Positions 28,038 through 37,344 are shown, counted from the stretch's first letter. The stretch is 64,000 nucleotides of DNA from JALOOB01 sp040766655 (GCA_040766655.1 JAXGQB010000018.1:37138-101137); one strand, 5' to 3'. Made by a program: numbers and translations. The notes: a model not told the origin generated them from the letters alone.

Positions 28038-28511
28038 TCATCGCTGTTCCGGATGGCTTGCAGTAGCATCCATCTGAAGCGCTTCCAGGGGAACCGCTCC
28101 ACAGAGGGCCACGGCAGCCAACGCTGAGTAGAAATGGTCGGCAGCGGCCAGCGAAGGCTCGATGAGATTCCTGACCAGGGCCGACGTCAGACTAGCCCCA
28201 TCGACGTCGATACCAATTCGGAAGCCAAGAGTCCCGTCCGCATAATCCATTTCAAAGCAGCCGAGACTCAACTCGTAGTTCACGCGGGTGATGAACTCCG
28301 CGACCTTGGCCAGGTGCTGTGCGGGGGCGTGAAAGGGATACAACACACGGATCAGTAGCTGGGAAACATCATCCCGGCAGTCAAAGACCAGCATAACATC
28401 ACCGCATTGCAGCTCGAATCCTGCGAGAAGGATCGAGGGCTGCGAGCCCTGCTTGTAGGAGATGCCAAGTCGGGCAAGGTAGTCGGCCAGAGCGTTACGA
28501 ACGTCGCTCAT
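28038..28511 (-). CDS. YbjN-like protein
   Basis: 157 residues from ATG 28511 (GAGAGG upstream); a longer frame begins at 28592 but its first 27 residues are basic and unlikely. The YbjN/bacterial sensory transduction regulator fold: ILLAGFELQCGDVMLVFDCR, ITRVNYELSLGCFEMDYADG, TLGFRIGIDVDGASLTSALV, then LIEPSLAAADHFYSALAAVA. This resembles the type III secretion chaperone fold. Cytoplasmic, probably a chaperone-like or regulatory protein. Transcribed away from the ATPase/FtsW operon, whose promoter lies just upstream on the other strand. Confidence 0.6.
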   Translation of the reverse strand: MSDVRNALADYLARLGISYKQGSQPSILLAGFELQCGDVMLVFDCRDDVSQLLIRVLYPFHAPAQHLAKVAEFITRVNYELSLGCFEMDYADGTLGFRIGIDVDGASLTSALVRNLIEPSLAAADHFYSALAAVALCGAVPLEALQMDATASHPEQR

Positions 28512-28682
28512 GGGAATAGCCTCTCTCTTCTTTCTGAGCCTGATGCCGGCTCGATTTCTCTCCGACCGCGTTATGAGGTTCGTTAGGGCCACTGCGAATA
28601 AGTCCCAACCGGCCGGTGGTCAGTCTGTCTGCACCTCCTTAACACAGCGCCGCGCCCAGAAGCCACGCTGCTGTCTGCGAGC

Positions 28683-28711
28683 TTGGCCTCGCCGCGGCTC
28701 TACTCTATAAT
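28683..28711 (+). promoter_or_regulatory. Strong sigma70-type promoter of the ATPase/FtsW operon
   Basis: TTGGCC (28683-28688), 17-base spacer, consensus TATAAT (28706-28711), 56 bases before ATG 28768. The only good promoter seen before the five-gene run. Confidence 0.75.
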
Positions 28712-28767
28712 GGAGCCATCGATTCCCACGGCAGAAAAACGGCAAGATTTAGGCAGTTGAGCGGCAT

Positions 28768-29832
28768 ATGAATCAGACACCCGGACGCATTCTGCAGTTG
28801 CTGCGCGAGAGCAAAGGCTACAAGCGCGATCGAAGAAGGTTCGCCGAACTGACTGGTTGGAGCGTGGACATCTGTAGAAATCTGGAGACCGGTCGCACGC
28901 TGATCACCAACCAGATCCTGGATCAGTTGATCTACGCCAGATGGATTGACAAGGGGGACGATTGGTGGAATCGATTTGAGTCCGCCATCGCAGAAGCGGC
29001 CATTGGCGATGGCCTTCCCCGTCAGCATCAAACCCAGATTCAGTCGGGTGCGAGGAGGGCCGAAAGATGGGGCGCAACAGCCACCGGACCAGGGACCGGT
29101 TCAGGCGTAGGCAGTTGCGCGCAACCCACCAATCCCTTTCTGGACATCGGTCGGATCACTGATCCCGAAAGATTCTTCGATCGGGCCGAGGTACTTGACG
29201 AGATCATCGAGAACCTGCGACACGGATCCAGTGTTTCGCTGGTTGGGCCGTCAGAAATTGGCAAATCCTCGGTTCTCTCTATGGTCTGCGCGATCGGGCC
29301 GGTCCAACTCCAGCTGCCCGCAGCGTCGTTCGCGTTCTTGAATCTGGAATGGGTAGACTCAGAAGGGGAGTTCTACGACGCGCTATGCGATGTGTTGAGG
29401 ATTGAAGCCTGCCGGGGCTATCAGCTGACGCGTTGCCTCCGGGGCAAACGGTTTGTACTCTGTCTCGATGAAGTTGAGAAGATGAGTTGGGACGGTTTCA
29501 CCGTTCGGGTGCGCAGCCATCTTCGCGGTTTGGCCGACGGAAGCGATGCACCGCTTAAGCTCGTGATCGCCAGCCGATCGCCGCTGGGCGCGCTGTTTCG
29601 CGATTCACCCGAGCTCGATTCGCCACTGGGCAACATCTGCCGGCAGGTAAGCCTGGGCCCCTTCTCCTGCGAGAAAGCGCGCGAGTTCATCGCGCGTCGT
29701 CTCGCGCCGACAGGAGTGACGTACACGGAAGATGAGATAGACGCCTTGTTAGCGAGTAGTGCAGGGCACCCGGCGAAGCTCCAGTATGGCGCCGCCGCAT
29801 TGTTCGAGCGCCACCTGAGGGCCAAGCGATGA
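28768..29832 (+). CDS. XRE-like HTH fused to a P-loop (STAND/ORC-like) ATPase
   Basis: 354 residues. About 1-60 resemble an XRE helix-turn-helix (RRRFAELTGWSVDICRNLET). A Gly-rich linker (92-118) leads to an ATPase of the ORC/STAND type: NPFLDIGRITDPERFFDRAE (122-141), Walker A GPSEIGKSS (160-168), Walker B RFVLCLDEVEKM (228-239), a sensor-like LVIASRSPLG, and a winged-helix-like end. The ATPase closely resembles the C-terminal half of the next gene (NPFGDLGRITDPDRFFGR), so the two are paralogues within one operon. The stop overlaps the next start by four bases (ATGA). Probably a DNA-binding or signal-sensing switch controlling its partners; this role is inferred. Confidence 0.72.
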   Translation: MNQTPGRILQLLRESKGYKRDRRRFAELTGWSVDICRNLETGRTLITNQILDQLIYARWIDKGDDWWNRFESAIAEAAIGDGLPRQHQTQIQSGARRAERWGATATGPGTGSGVGSCAQPTNPFLDIGRITDPERFFDRAEVLDEIIENLRHGSSVSLVGPSEIGKSSVLSMVCAIGPVQLQLPAASFAFLNLEWVDSEGEFYDALCDVLRIEACRGYQLTRCLRGKRFVLCLDEVEKMSWDGFTVRVRSHLRGLADGSDAPLKLVIASRSPLGALFRDSPELDSPLGNICRQVSLGPFSCEKAREFIARRLAPTGVTYTEDEIDALLASSAGHPAKLQYGAAALFERHLRAKR

Positions 29833-31877
29833 GGGAGGTAGCTGCACGACGGGGGCGCTACAGGTACGTGATCAGCTTGCTCGACTCAAGAGTCAGGGGG
29901 TTGGGATCTGGGCCAAGGCTTGAGATCTACCTGCTTGGGGTAGTGGCGACCCTAATAGGACTGGGGGTGCTCATGGTGTTTAGCGCCAGCTACGCGACCG
30001 TTGGCACCAGGTTCTTTCTCGCCCAATTGAAATGGGCGGGCGTCGGCGCTTGCGCACTTATAATTATGGCCGCGATCCCCTATCAGTTCTGGCATCGAGT
30101 GGCGGTCCCCGTTATCGCCGTCACGATTCTTGCCCTGATCGCGGTGCTGCTCTCTAGCACCAGCACATTTGGCGCACAACGCACCCTTGCTGGCGGGCGA
30201 GTTCAGCCTAGTGAGCTCGCAAAACTCAGTGTGGTAATCTACTTCGCCTCCTGGGTGTCGGCACGCGCCAGGAATCTCACTGACTTCAAGCGAGGCTTCC
30301 TGCCCTTCGCGATCATGATCGAAACCATCAGCTGCCTGATACTGCTGGAGCCGAGCATGACCGTAGCCGTCATAGTGTTGGTCATCGGCCTGACCATATA
30401 CTACGTTGGCGGCGCGAGCCGCAGGCAATTGCTGCTCCTAAGCGCGATCTCCGCCTTGGTCCTGAGCTTTGCCATGTGGCAGGCTGGCTACCCACTCGTT
30501 CGCGTTCTCGAATGGTTCCAACTGTGGTTCAATCCCACTCAAGCGCCTCAGGAACTTCTGGAGATCACCTCGCTGCTCCGCGCGCGCAACGGGATCGGAA
30601 CGGATCCCACGATTTGGGCGGCCAAGGCCTCGGTCTTTGGCCTGTGGAGCGACTTTATTTTCGCCAATATTGGGAGCGACCTGGGCCCCATGGGGTTGCT
30701 CGGGACGGTCAGCCTGTTCATCGCCTTGTGCTACCTGGGGCTCCAGGTGGCGAAACAAGCCCCAGACCGCTTTGGCAGCCTGCTAGCCGTTGGCATTACG
30801 ACTTGGATAATGTCCCAGGCGACTGTGCACATAGGTGCCAGCGTAGCTCTCATTCCTACAACCGGAGTACCGCTGCCATTTATCAGCTACGGCGGGTCCG
30901 CGCTGGTGACGGTGATGGCAGGTGTCGGCCTCCTGCTGAGCATTTCGCGTAAGGCTTATGCGACAACGCTGGCTCTGCGTGTGGACGAGCCGCACAGGAA
31001 CGAGGACGACGGTTCTGCAGTCGAACTCAACCGAGACACCGTCGCTCCAGCCCGCATCACGCCGCAGGAACTCGACGATATTCTGGGACCGGTAGCCATA
31101 CGCGCTCCTTGGATGACACGACCTAATACGGTGGCATCTCTGGCGAACCCTCAAGGCGCTTCGAACGAGGTCAGTGTCGCCAAGAACCCCTTCGGTGACC
31201 TGGGCAGAATCACCGATCCCGATCGCTTCTTTGGTCGGGACGCATTGATGCAACGGGTCTTCGAGGAACTGGCGGCGGGTGCTAATCTCTGGCTGACCGG
31301 AGCGCGGGGCACGGGTAAATCGTCGGTGCTGGCCATGATCTGCGCGTTGGGCCCAGACCGCTTGCACCGTCCTGCTACTGACTTTGCCTACCTGAGTCTC
31401 GCTTGTGTCGAGAACGAAGGCGATTTCTTCGGAGCACTGGCGAATGCCTTGGGATTGAAGGCAAAGGTACGCGGCTACGCTTTGAAAGCCGCCCTTGCCG
31501 GGAGAAGTGTCGTCGTCTGTCTTGACGATGTCGACACGACCAACGCGAGCCACCTCGGGGGAAGTGTGGGCAGCCAGCTTCGCGGGCTGGCCGACGGTAA
31601 GGATGCTCAGGTCAGGCTGGTCCTTGCCGGTCGCGCTCGATTCGACCATGACGATGCTGAAAGGCCCGTGGGAGGCGCCTCTCTGGCCGATATCTGCCGT
31701 TGGCTGCCCGTGGACCCATTTGCGCCCGACATAGCACGAGCGTTTCTGGTCGAACGCCTGGCGGAGACAACCGTGACCTTCACCGAAGCCCAGATCGCGG
31801 GTCTCATCATGGCGACCGGCGGGCTTCCTGGTGACCTGCAGCGAGCCGCTGCCGAACTATACCGTAGCCTGGACTAA
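29829..31877 (+). CDS. FtsW/RodA-type peptidoglycan glycosyltransferase fused to a P-loop ATPase
   Basis: 682 residues. About 30-375 are a SEDS transporter-like glycosyltransferase with ten or so membrane helices: GAQRTLAGGRVQPSELAKL (115-133), the conserved Asp in SDFIFANIGSDLG (274-286) and LPFISYGGSALV (349-360). The usual EELG after the Asp motif is altered to SDLG, and the Gly-rich loop before it is poorly conserved. A 75-residue linker leads to an ATPase, NPFGDLGRITDPDRFFGR (453-470), with Walker A GARGTGKSS (491-499) and Walker B VVVCLDDVD. SEDS proteins polymerise glycan strands with a class B PBP partner. A SEDS domain fused to a STAND-like ATPase is not an arrangement I know. ATG overlaps the previous stop. 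Confidence 0.85.
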   Translation: MREVAARRGRYRYVISLLDSRVRGLGSGPRLEIYLLGVVATLIGLGVLMVFSASYATVGTRFFLAQLKWAGVGACALIIMAAIPYQFWHRVAVPVIAVTILALIAVLLSSTSTFGAQRTLAGGRVQPSELAKLSVVIYFASWVSARARNLTDFKRGFLPFAIMIETISCLILLEPSMTVAVIVLVIGLTIYYVGGASRRQLLLLSAISALVLSFAMWQAGYPLVRVLEWFQLWFNPTQAPQELLEITSLLRARNGIGTDPTIWAAKASVFGLWSDFIFANIGSDLGPMGLLGTVSLFIALCYLGLQVAKQAPDRFGSLLAVGITTWIMSQATVHIGASVALIPTTGVPLPFISYGGSALVTVMAGVGLLLSISRKAYATTLALRVDEPHRNEDDGSAVELNRDTVAPARITPQELDDILGPVAIRAPWMTRPNTVASLANPQGASNEVSVAKNPFGDLGRITDPDRFFGRDALMQRVFEELAAGANLWLTGARGTGKSSVLAMICALGPDRLHRPATDFAYLSLACVENEGDFFGALANALGLKAKVRGYALKAALAGRSVVVCLDDVDTTNASHLGGSVGSQLRGLADGKDAQVRLVLAGRARFDHDDAERPVGGASLADICRWLPVDPFAPDIARAFLVERLAETTVTFTEAQIAGLIMATGGLPGDLQRAAAELYRSLD

Positions 31878-31907
31878 ACGGCGCGCAGGACCGATAAGGA
31901 CCACAGC

Positions 31908-34784
31908 ATGAGAGCTTCCGCTCACCCGGCGAATCAACTGAGCTATCTGCGTCTGGTCTATCACGTTTTCTTCTGTCTTTGGGATCGGTTTCCCTCGGTC
32001 GTCAGCTCGCGGGAACGAATCACTGTGCTGTGGCGATCTCTCTCGATGGCCGTCTTCGCCAGCAGCGCTGCCAGCATCGTCGCTCTTTTTATGACCTGGC
32101 AGGGAGACCTTCCACGGATTCTCCTGCACGCGCTGGTCGGCGCAGCGTTCGCAGCATTGATCGGAACCGTGGGGTCTGTGGTGTTTGGCCCGGCGAGCGG
32201 GACATCCAGCGCGGTGCTCTTTGGTCTCACGTCTGCCATTGGGTTGGTCATCGCTGCCCTCGATCGGGGGAGCGGCTTTCCGCTGGCATTCGCCTTCGTC
32301 GTCGCGGCCACCACCGGGTTTGGCTCCAGTCTTGCATCCGGAGCCCTCCTCGGCGCCGTAGGTGGGTTGGCATTTGCGGGCTCCTTCGGTGTGATGGTGT
32401 CTATGATGTCGACGGTCGATGTCAGTGATTGGCTCGCATGGCCGGGCATGCTGATAGCGGCCCCGCTGGTGATTTTTCTGAGCTTCTGGGCGATAGTAAT
32501 CGTCGCGTACCTGCCTGGCTCATTCCTGCAACGACGGGTGCATCTGCACACTGCACACATGCACTGGTGGCTTAGCGTTGCTGCAGTCGCTGTTGCCGGA
32601 GCCATCGTCGCGTACACTTACACAGCCCTTCTGCCTGGCCTGTGGCCCGAGACCAGCCCCGCGTGGGCGATCGCTGTGGTGTTCCTCGCTTCATACTACC
32701 GTGCTCCCTTGTGGCCGCTGGAGGCTATATGGGCTGCAAGAGGCTTGGCAAGGATTCAGGAGACCAAAGAAGCTGAAGGGGCGCTTTATGCAATCCGGCG
32801 CGCTTACTTCGATCGAAGCATGCTTCTGCCACTCCCCGGTGAGGCCACGGCGTTGCGTCACCTGGCTGAGCTCGATTTTGATCTCGGAACTGATCAGGCC
32901 ATTCATATTGTCTTGGAGTCGAACCACCTGCTCGCCGGCATCGCGGTCCTTCAGGACTGCGGCGCGGCTGATCCCTTGCGCGTCCACCAGCTCATTCGCG
33001 GGACTGATACTACGTCCGAGAAGATCGATCTCCTTCTCCGGTACGTCAAGTCTGACCTATCCCCGGCGGCTGACGCCGCTTGGCGGGCAATGGACGATGT
33101 CTTCAGGTTGGACGAGCAGCTCGCTGCACCGCCCAGCGCAGCATCCATGAAAAGCTCTCTCGACGTCCTGGGCAACACGGTTGCAGACCTGGGCACTGCT
33201 CTCGAATTGGATCCGCAGCTGCCTCACATCGGAACGGTTCTGGCGGTGTACAGCTCATTGCTTTCCGTAATAAAGTGCCGAAGCATCGATCAACTGGCGG
33301 GCTACCGGAAGCCGGTCTTGCCGCCTGGTCTCGTCGCGCATCTTCCGGATCACCTCGACTCCGTCCTGTTCGACCTTAGCGAGCTGGCCGCCACCATTCG
33401 GGCCCACATTGAAGCCTCATCTCCGATTACACGGCGCAACGCCCTGCTCAGGGCAAGCGAGAGACTCGAATCGATCACGGTGAATTCAGCTTCCGTGCCG
33501 GGTGCAATCGGGCATGTTCTGGCACTCGGGTCTATGCGCTGGCGGCAATTGCTTGCTAACGCGGGTGGGGCGTTGGTAGAGGAAGATGTGGGTAGGCCGT
33601 TTGTGAATCCTTATGTTGCGGGGAACCCTGTCTCTGGCGAGCTATTCGTGGGGCGAGAGGACATTCTGCGTCAGTTGGAGGCGCTCTGGGCTGATGAGGA
33701 GCATAGTTCATCTGTGATTCTCTACGGTCACCGCCGGATGGGCAAGACGTCTATCTTGCGGAACCTTGGTGCGCGTTTCGGCGGACACACAATCGTTGTG
33801 GACTTCAACCTGCAGCGGATCGGCCCAATGAACAGCACCGGCGAACTCCTGTACGTGCTTGCGCTCGCTCTGTACGATCGTTTGTGTGAGGATGGTATGG
33901 GGCCGTTGTCCGAGCCGGTGGAAGATCTGTTCCTCAAGCACAACCCGTACACGGCACTCAACCGATACCTGGACCACGTGAACCGTGGCCGGCGCGGCCG
34001 GCGCATCGTGATCGCAGTCGATGAATTCGAGCTTATCGAGATGGGCATCAAGGCCGGCACCCTGCAGGCGGGGTTGCTGGCCTACTGGCGCGGTCTCATT
34101 CAAACCCATACCTGGTTGGTCATCGCGTTTGCTGGTCTGCATACCTTGCGGGAAATGACCAAAGACTACTGGCATCCTCTTTTCAGCAGCGTGACTGCGA
34201 TCCCGGTTAGCTACCTATCCGACGACGCGGCAAGGCGTTTGATCAGGCAACCAACCGCTGACTTCTCGGTCGACTACGATCCAAAAGCCGTGGAGATGAT
34301 TCTCCATCTGACGAATGGTCAACCATATCTGGTCCAGCACCTTGGTCGCAGCTTGGTTGCCCGCCTCAACCAGCAGTTGTTCGAAGAAGGAATCGAACGT
34401 CCCCCGCGCCTGACATGCGCGGATGTCGCGGAGGTCATCGAGTCCCCCGAATTCTACCGTGACGCGAATGCCTACTTCACCGGTGTTTGGCAGCAGGCTG
34501 CCAGCACGCTACCGCAGGATCAGACGCGTCTTCTGACACTTCTGGCGGCGCACGACCGCGGAATGTCGACGGCGGAAGTTGCCCGGCGCACCGGGTTCTC
34601 ATTGGCGCGTGCAGAGTCAGCCCTGCAGGCACTCAAGCGACACGACGTGGTTGAGCTACGCGGGGCGGAGTGGCACTTGAGCGTGGAACTGATGCGGTTC
34701 TGGCTCCTGCGTCAACAGGTCGTCGAATCATCGCCGGGCTTGAGGGGCGCAGCAGATCGCCACTTAGAAGGAGGGTGTGATTGA
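31908..34784 (+). CDS. Membrane protein with C-terminal P-loop ATPase and winged helix
   Basis: 958 residues. The first 260 residues hold about six to seven membrane helices (LSMAVFASSAASIVALFM, ALVGAAFAALIGTVGSVVF, WLSVAAVAVAGAIVAYTYTA). A soluble helical middle covers about 270-550. An archaeal-type ATPase_2/STAND domain follows: NPYVAGNPVSGELFVGRED (about 563-581), Walker A GHRRMGKTS (about 606-614), Walker B RRIVIAVDEFELI (about 697-709). A winged helix closes the protein (GMSTAEVARRTGFSLARAES). Its ATPase belongs to a different branch from those of the two preceding genes. The gene lies 30 bases after the SEDS fusion and its stop overlaps the next start (TGATG). Likely an envelope-bound switch coupling a signal to the SEDS/PBP pair; inferred. 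Confidence 0.7.
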   Translation: MRASAHPANQLSYLRLVYHVFFCLWDRFPSVVSSRERITVLWRSLSMAVFASSAASIVALFMTWQGDLPRILLHALVGAAFAALIGTVGSVVFGPASGTSSAVLFGLTSAIGLVIAALDRGSGFPLAFAFVVAATTGFGSSLASGALLGAVGGLAFAGSFGVMVSMMSTVDVSDWLAWPGMLIAAPLVIFLSFWAIVIVAYLPGSFLQRRVHLHTAHMHWWLSVAAVAVAGAIVAYTYTALLPGLWPETSPAWAIAVVFLASYYRAPLWPLEAIWAARGLARIQETKEAEGALYAIRRAYFDRSMLLPLPGEATALRHLAELDFDLGTDQAIHIVLESNHLLAGIAVLQDCGAADPLRVHQLIRGTDTTSEKIDLLLRYVKSDLSPAADAAWRAMDDVFRLDEQLAAPPSAASMKSSLDVLGNTVADLGTALELDPQLPHIGTVLAVYSSLLSVIKCRSIDQLAGYRKPVLPPGLVAHLPDHLDSVLFDLSELAATIRAHIEASSPITRRNALLRASERLESITVNSASVPGAIGHVLALGSMRWRQLLANAGGALVEEDVGRPFVNPYVAGNPVSGELFVGREDILRQLEALWADEEHSSSVILYGHRRMGKTSILRNLGARFGGHTIVVDFNLQRIGPMNSTGELLYVLALALYDRLCEDGMGPLSEPVEDLFLKHNPYTALNRYLDHVNRGRRGRRIVIAVDEFELIEMGIKAGTLQAGLLAYWRGLIQTHTWLVIAFAGLHTLREMTKDYWHPLFSSVTAIPVSYLSDDAARRLIRQPTADFSVDYDPKAVEMILHLTNGQPYLVQHLGRSLVARLNQQLFEEGIERPPRLTCADVAEVIESPEFYRDANAYFTGVWQQAASTLPQDQTRLLTLLAAHDRGMSTAEVARRTGFSLARAESALQALKRHDVVELRGAEWHLSVELMRFWLLRQQVVESSPGLRGAADRHLEGGCD

Positions 34785-35104
34785 TGGTACGCACCGAGTT
34801 CATGCAGAACGATCGGGACCCCGATGCGCCATCCTTATCGGTGCCGAGCGGTTGGATCCTCCTGGGCAGAGGTTTGCTTCCCCGACCCTTATTCGCTCTA
34901 GGACGATATCTTGCAGTACTCGTAGTCATCGCCGGTCTGGGAGCCCTGTATCTCTGGAAGGCGGACGACTTGAGCCGTCTGCATAATGCGACGCTGCAAC
35001 TCGAATATGAGACATCGCGCCTCAACATGGACAACACGGAACTGGCCCTGCAATTGGCCCAATGGATTTCGCCCGCGTATATCGATGCAGCCGCCCAGCG
35101 ATGA
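34784..35104 (+). CDS. FtsL/FtsB-like single-pass coiled-coil protein
   Basis: 106 residues from ATG 34784, overlapping the previous stop, with GGAGGG upstream. A cytoplasmic N-terminus of about 40 residues is followed by one membrane helix (YLAVLVVIAGLGALYLW) and a short periplasmic heptad region (LSRLHNATLQLEYETSRLNM). This is the FtsL/FtsB/DivIC plan, and FtsL-type proteins hold SEDS and class B PBP together. Its place between the SEDS fusion and the PBP-like gene fits that role. Sequence similarity alone is too weak to name it. Confidence 0.6.
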   Translation: MVRTEFMQNDRDPDAPSLSVPSGWILLGRGLLPRPLFALGRYLAVLVVIAGLGALYLWKADDLSRLHNATLQLEYETSRLNMDNTELALQLAQWISPAYIDAAAQR

Positions 35105-35120
35105 TCAAGCAGGTTGACGT

Positions 35121-36887
35121 ATGCAGATCTGGCCAAACGTCGTAGACCGATCGAGCCAAACACAGTGCCCCATGCACGTGAGCACAACCAGGCTGTTCGA
35201 GCGACCACAAGACTCGGTCGATCAGGCGCCGCGGATTGATCGGGCGTGGCACGTTATCCTGCTCATGACAGCCATCATGTTGATCTCACTGATCATCGGG
35301 TCTGTCCCCAGCAGGATCGTACCGCGCACGATCGTTCAAACGATCGACATGAGGCGGGGCAGGATCGTCGACCACGACGGGCTGCTGCTGGCAAGCGACG
35401 ACTACGTGTGGGAGATCTACCTTGATCCCAGTCGTTATGAACCAGGGCGCTTCACGGAGGAGCAAATCGCGCTCGCTGCGCGCAAATTGCAGATTGAGCC
35501 GGCCGACATCATGCGGGCGCTCGGGTGGGGTGGCACCGTCGCACAGGTCGCCAACGGTGTGAGCCGTGAGCAATGCGAGACGGCCGACAACGACCCAGCT
35601 ATTCCCATATGGTTATGGTGCGATTCGCGGCTCAAGCGCACCTACCCTCAGGGCACCCTGGGATCGCAGTTTATCGGGTTTGCGTATGGTGACCAATTGG
35701 GTGCCTACGGTGTGGAAGCCTTCTACGATGAATGGCTGCGCAGCAGCGGTGGTTGGACGCCTGCACTTGGCGAGCCCGCTCAGACGGTACCCACAGCGCT
35801 TACCTGGTTCCTTCCTTCGTCCAACGGCCGTGACCTTGCTCTCACGATGCATGCATCCCTGCAATACCGGGTGGAACGAGCCTTGGTGGACGTGTCGGCA
35901 GAAAGCCAGATCACGAGCGGCACGGTCATCATAATGGACCCAACAACCGGAGATCTGCTCGCGTTGGCAAATTGGCCGGCGTTCGATCCCAACGTCTACT
36001 GGGACGCCGACCCAGGCACCTGGGAGAATCGGGCAATCAGCCGCGCCTATGAGCCCGGCACGCTGTTCTCGCTGATAACCATTGGCAGTGCCCTCGATGC
36101 GGGTACGATCACGACGGAGACGAAGCTTGCCGGCCTGCAGGAGATAACCGTGGGTGGTCGCACATTCACCAGCTCGAATGCCGAGGCAGACGCCCCGCTG
36201 AACCTCACCCAGGTGCTGGCCAGCTCTGACACGGTTGCCCCGATACGCATCGCCCTCGATTTGGGCGCAGAAGAATTCTACCGTTACGTGGCCGAATTCG
36301 GTTTCGGCCGGCCCTCAGAAGTGGACTTGAGCTATGAGGTTGCAGGCATTGTGAAGGGACAGAATAGGACTGACTGGGCGATCTATGATCTGGCAGCCAA
36401 CAGCTTTGGACAGGATATCTTCGTGACACCTCTACAGATGATAGGTGCGATTGCCGCCATTGCGAACGACGGCACGCGATTGCAGCCGCGAGCTGTGACC
36501 GCAATCGTGGTAGATGGCCAGATGTATGGCACAACTCCACGCGTGATGGGCCAGCCCATCAGACCGAGATTCGCCCAACGGCTTGTCGATCTCATGGTCC
36601 GGGCGACTGAGGACACGGAAGACGTCAACATTGGGCCTGGGTTCACGGTTGCTGGCCACATGGGCAAGTCAGAGATCGCAGCATCGGAGCCCGGCAGCAC
36701 GGCCCAACAGACAGCCAGCTTCGTGGGTTTCTTCCCCGCTGAGGCCGCCAAGCTGATCATTCTGGTCAAGCTTGACGGTCCCGGCGAAACGCAGTCCCTG
36801 GAGTTGGCGGCAACGTCGCTGTTCAGCAAGGTGGGCCGTGAGGCGGTCGAAATCCTGGATATCGAGCCAAGTGGGATCGGGGAGTGA
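35121..36887 (+). CDS. Class B penicillin-binding-protein homologue lacking all catalytic motifs
   Basis: 588 residues. Membrane anchor at about 43-62 (WHVILLMTAIMLISLIIG), PBP dimer domain (RTIVQTIDMRRGRIVDHDG, 69-87) and a transpeptidase-like domain from about 240. The fold landmarks are kept: GTVIIMDPTTGDLLALANWP, RAISRAYEPG, GQDIFVTPLQMIGAIAAIAN. The three active-site motifs are not. SxxK reads TLFS (Thr314, Ser317), SxN reads SSD (368-370) and KTG reads HMG (513-515). The nucleophilic serine and both lysines are therefore absent. It cannot be an ordinary transpeptidase and should not bind beta-lactams covalently. Last gene of the operon, 16 bases after the FtsL-like gene. Probably a structural or regulatory partner for the SEDS fusion (inference). 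Confidence 0.88.
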   Translation: MQIWPNVVDRSSQTQCPMHVSTTRLFERPQDSVDQAPRIDRAWHVILLMTAIMLISLIIGSVPSRIVPRTIVQTIDMRRGRIVDHDGLLLASDDYVWEIYLDPSRYEPGRFTEEQIALAARKLQIEPADIMRALGWGGTVAQVANGVSREQCETADNDPAIPIWLWCDSRLKRTYPQGTLGSQFIGFAYGDQLGAYGVEAFYDEWLRSSGGWTPALGEPAQTVPTALTWFLPSSNGRDLALTMHASLQYRVERALVDVSAESQITSGTVIIMDPTTGDLLALANWPAFDPNVYWDADPGTWENRAISRAYEPGTLFSLITIGSALDAGTITTETKLAGLQEITVGGRTFTSSNAEADAPLNLTQVLASSDTVAPIRIALDLGAEEFYRYVAEFGFGRPSEVDLSYEVAGIVKGQNRTDWAIYDLAANSFGQDIFVTPLQMIGAIAAIANDGTRLQPRAVTAIVVDGQMYGTTPRVMGQPIRPRFAQRLVDLMVRATEDTEDVNIGPGFTVAGHMGKSEIAASEPGSTAQQTASFVGFFPAEAAKLIILVKLDGPGETQSLELAATSLFSKVGREAVEILDIEPSGIGE

Positions 36888-37344
36888 CGGCGAGGCCCCA
36901 GAGCGGTGGAGTCGCCAGGAGGTTGACCTGCCCAACACTTCTGCCAATCGTTGCCAGCATCATCGAGACCAGCCAACACCAGGCAGTCCCCCAGGCGGTC
37001 TCAGCACCGCGCGGTTGGAGTTCCCGAGGCTCAGCCTGACTGAGCTCGATGCCGCGCAATGGCCCTCCCTCAATTCGAGACCTTGCGACCCCTCCCCACC
37101 TGTGCTATCATCTCCGCAGTCGGACAGCATCCCGCCCCGCACCTTACGTTGATGGCGAGGCGTCTCCGTCAAGGCGACGTTGCCGGCACACAGCACCCGA
37201 TGTCCGGCCGCCTCACGGTCCCGCGCTGTCCGCAGAATCATCACAAGCCCGGAGCCAGCGCCTTGCCCCTTGAACCTGGCCGTCGAGCCTGCCGCGCCCT
37301 TGTCGCCCGTTGGCCCAACGCGGCGCGCAGCACAGGATGCAGCG
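36888..37344. other. Intergenic region before the BREX locus
   Basis: 457 bases with no supported gene; overlapping frames on both strands are shadows. It contains the BREX promoter at 37083-37111 and a leader of about 230 bases before brxE. Confidence 0.6.
37083..37111 (+). promoter_or_regulatory. Promoter of the BREX operon
   Basis: TTGCGA (37083-37088), 17-base spacer, TATCAT (37106-37111). The next gene on this strand is brxE at 37345. No other comparable promoter was seen before it. Confidence 0.6.

Noticed and set aside
27437..28066. Open frames of 75-117 codons on both strands
   Set aside because: Overlapping, with odd composition, no ribosome binding site and no family pattern.
28768..36887. 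Ordinary division (dcw) gene cluster
   Set aside because: No mur, mraY, ftsA or ftsZ genes, the PBP lacks catalytic residues, and ATPase domains are fused.
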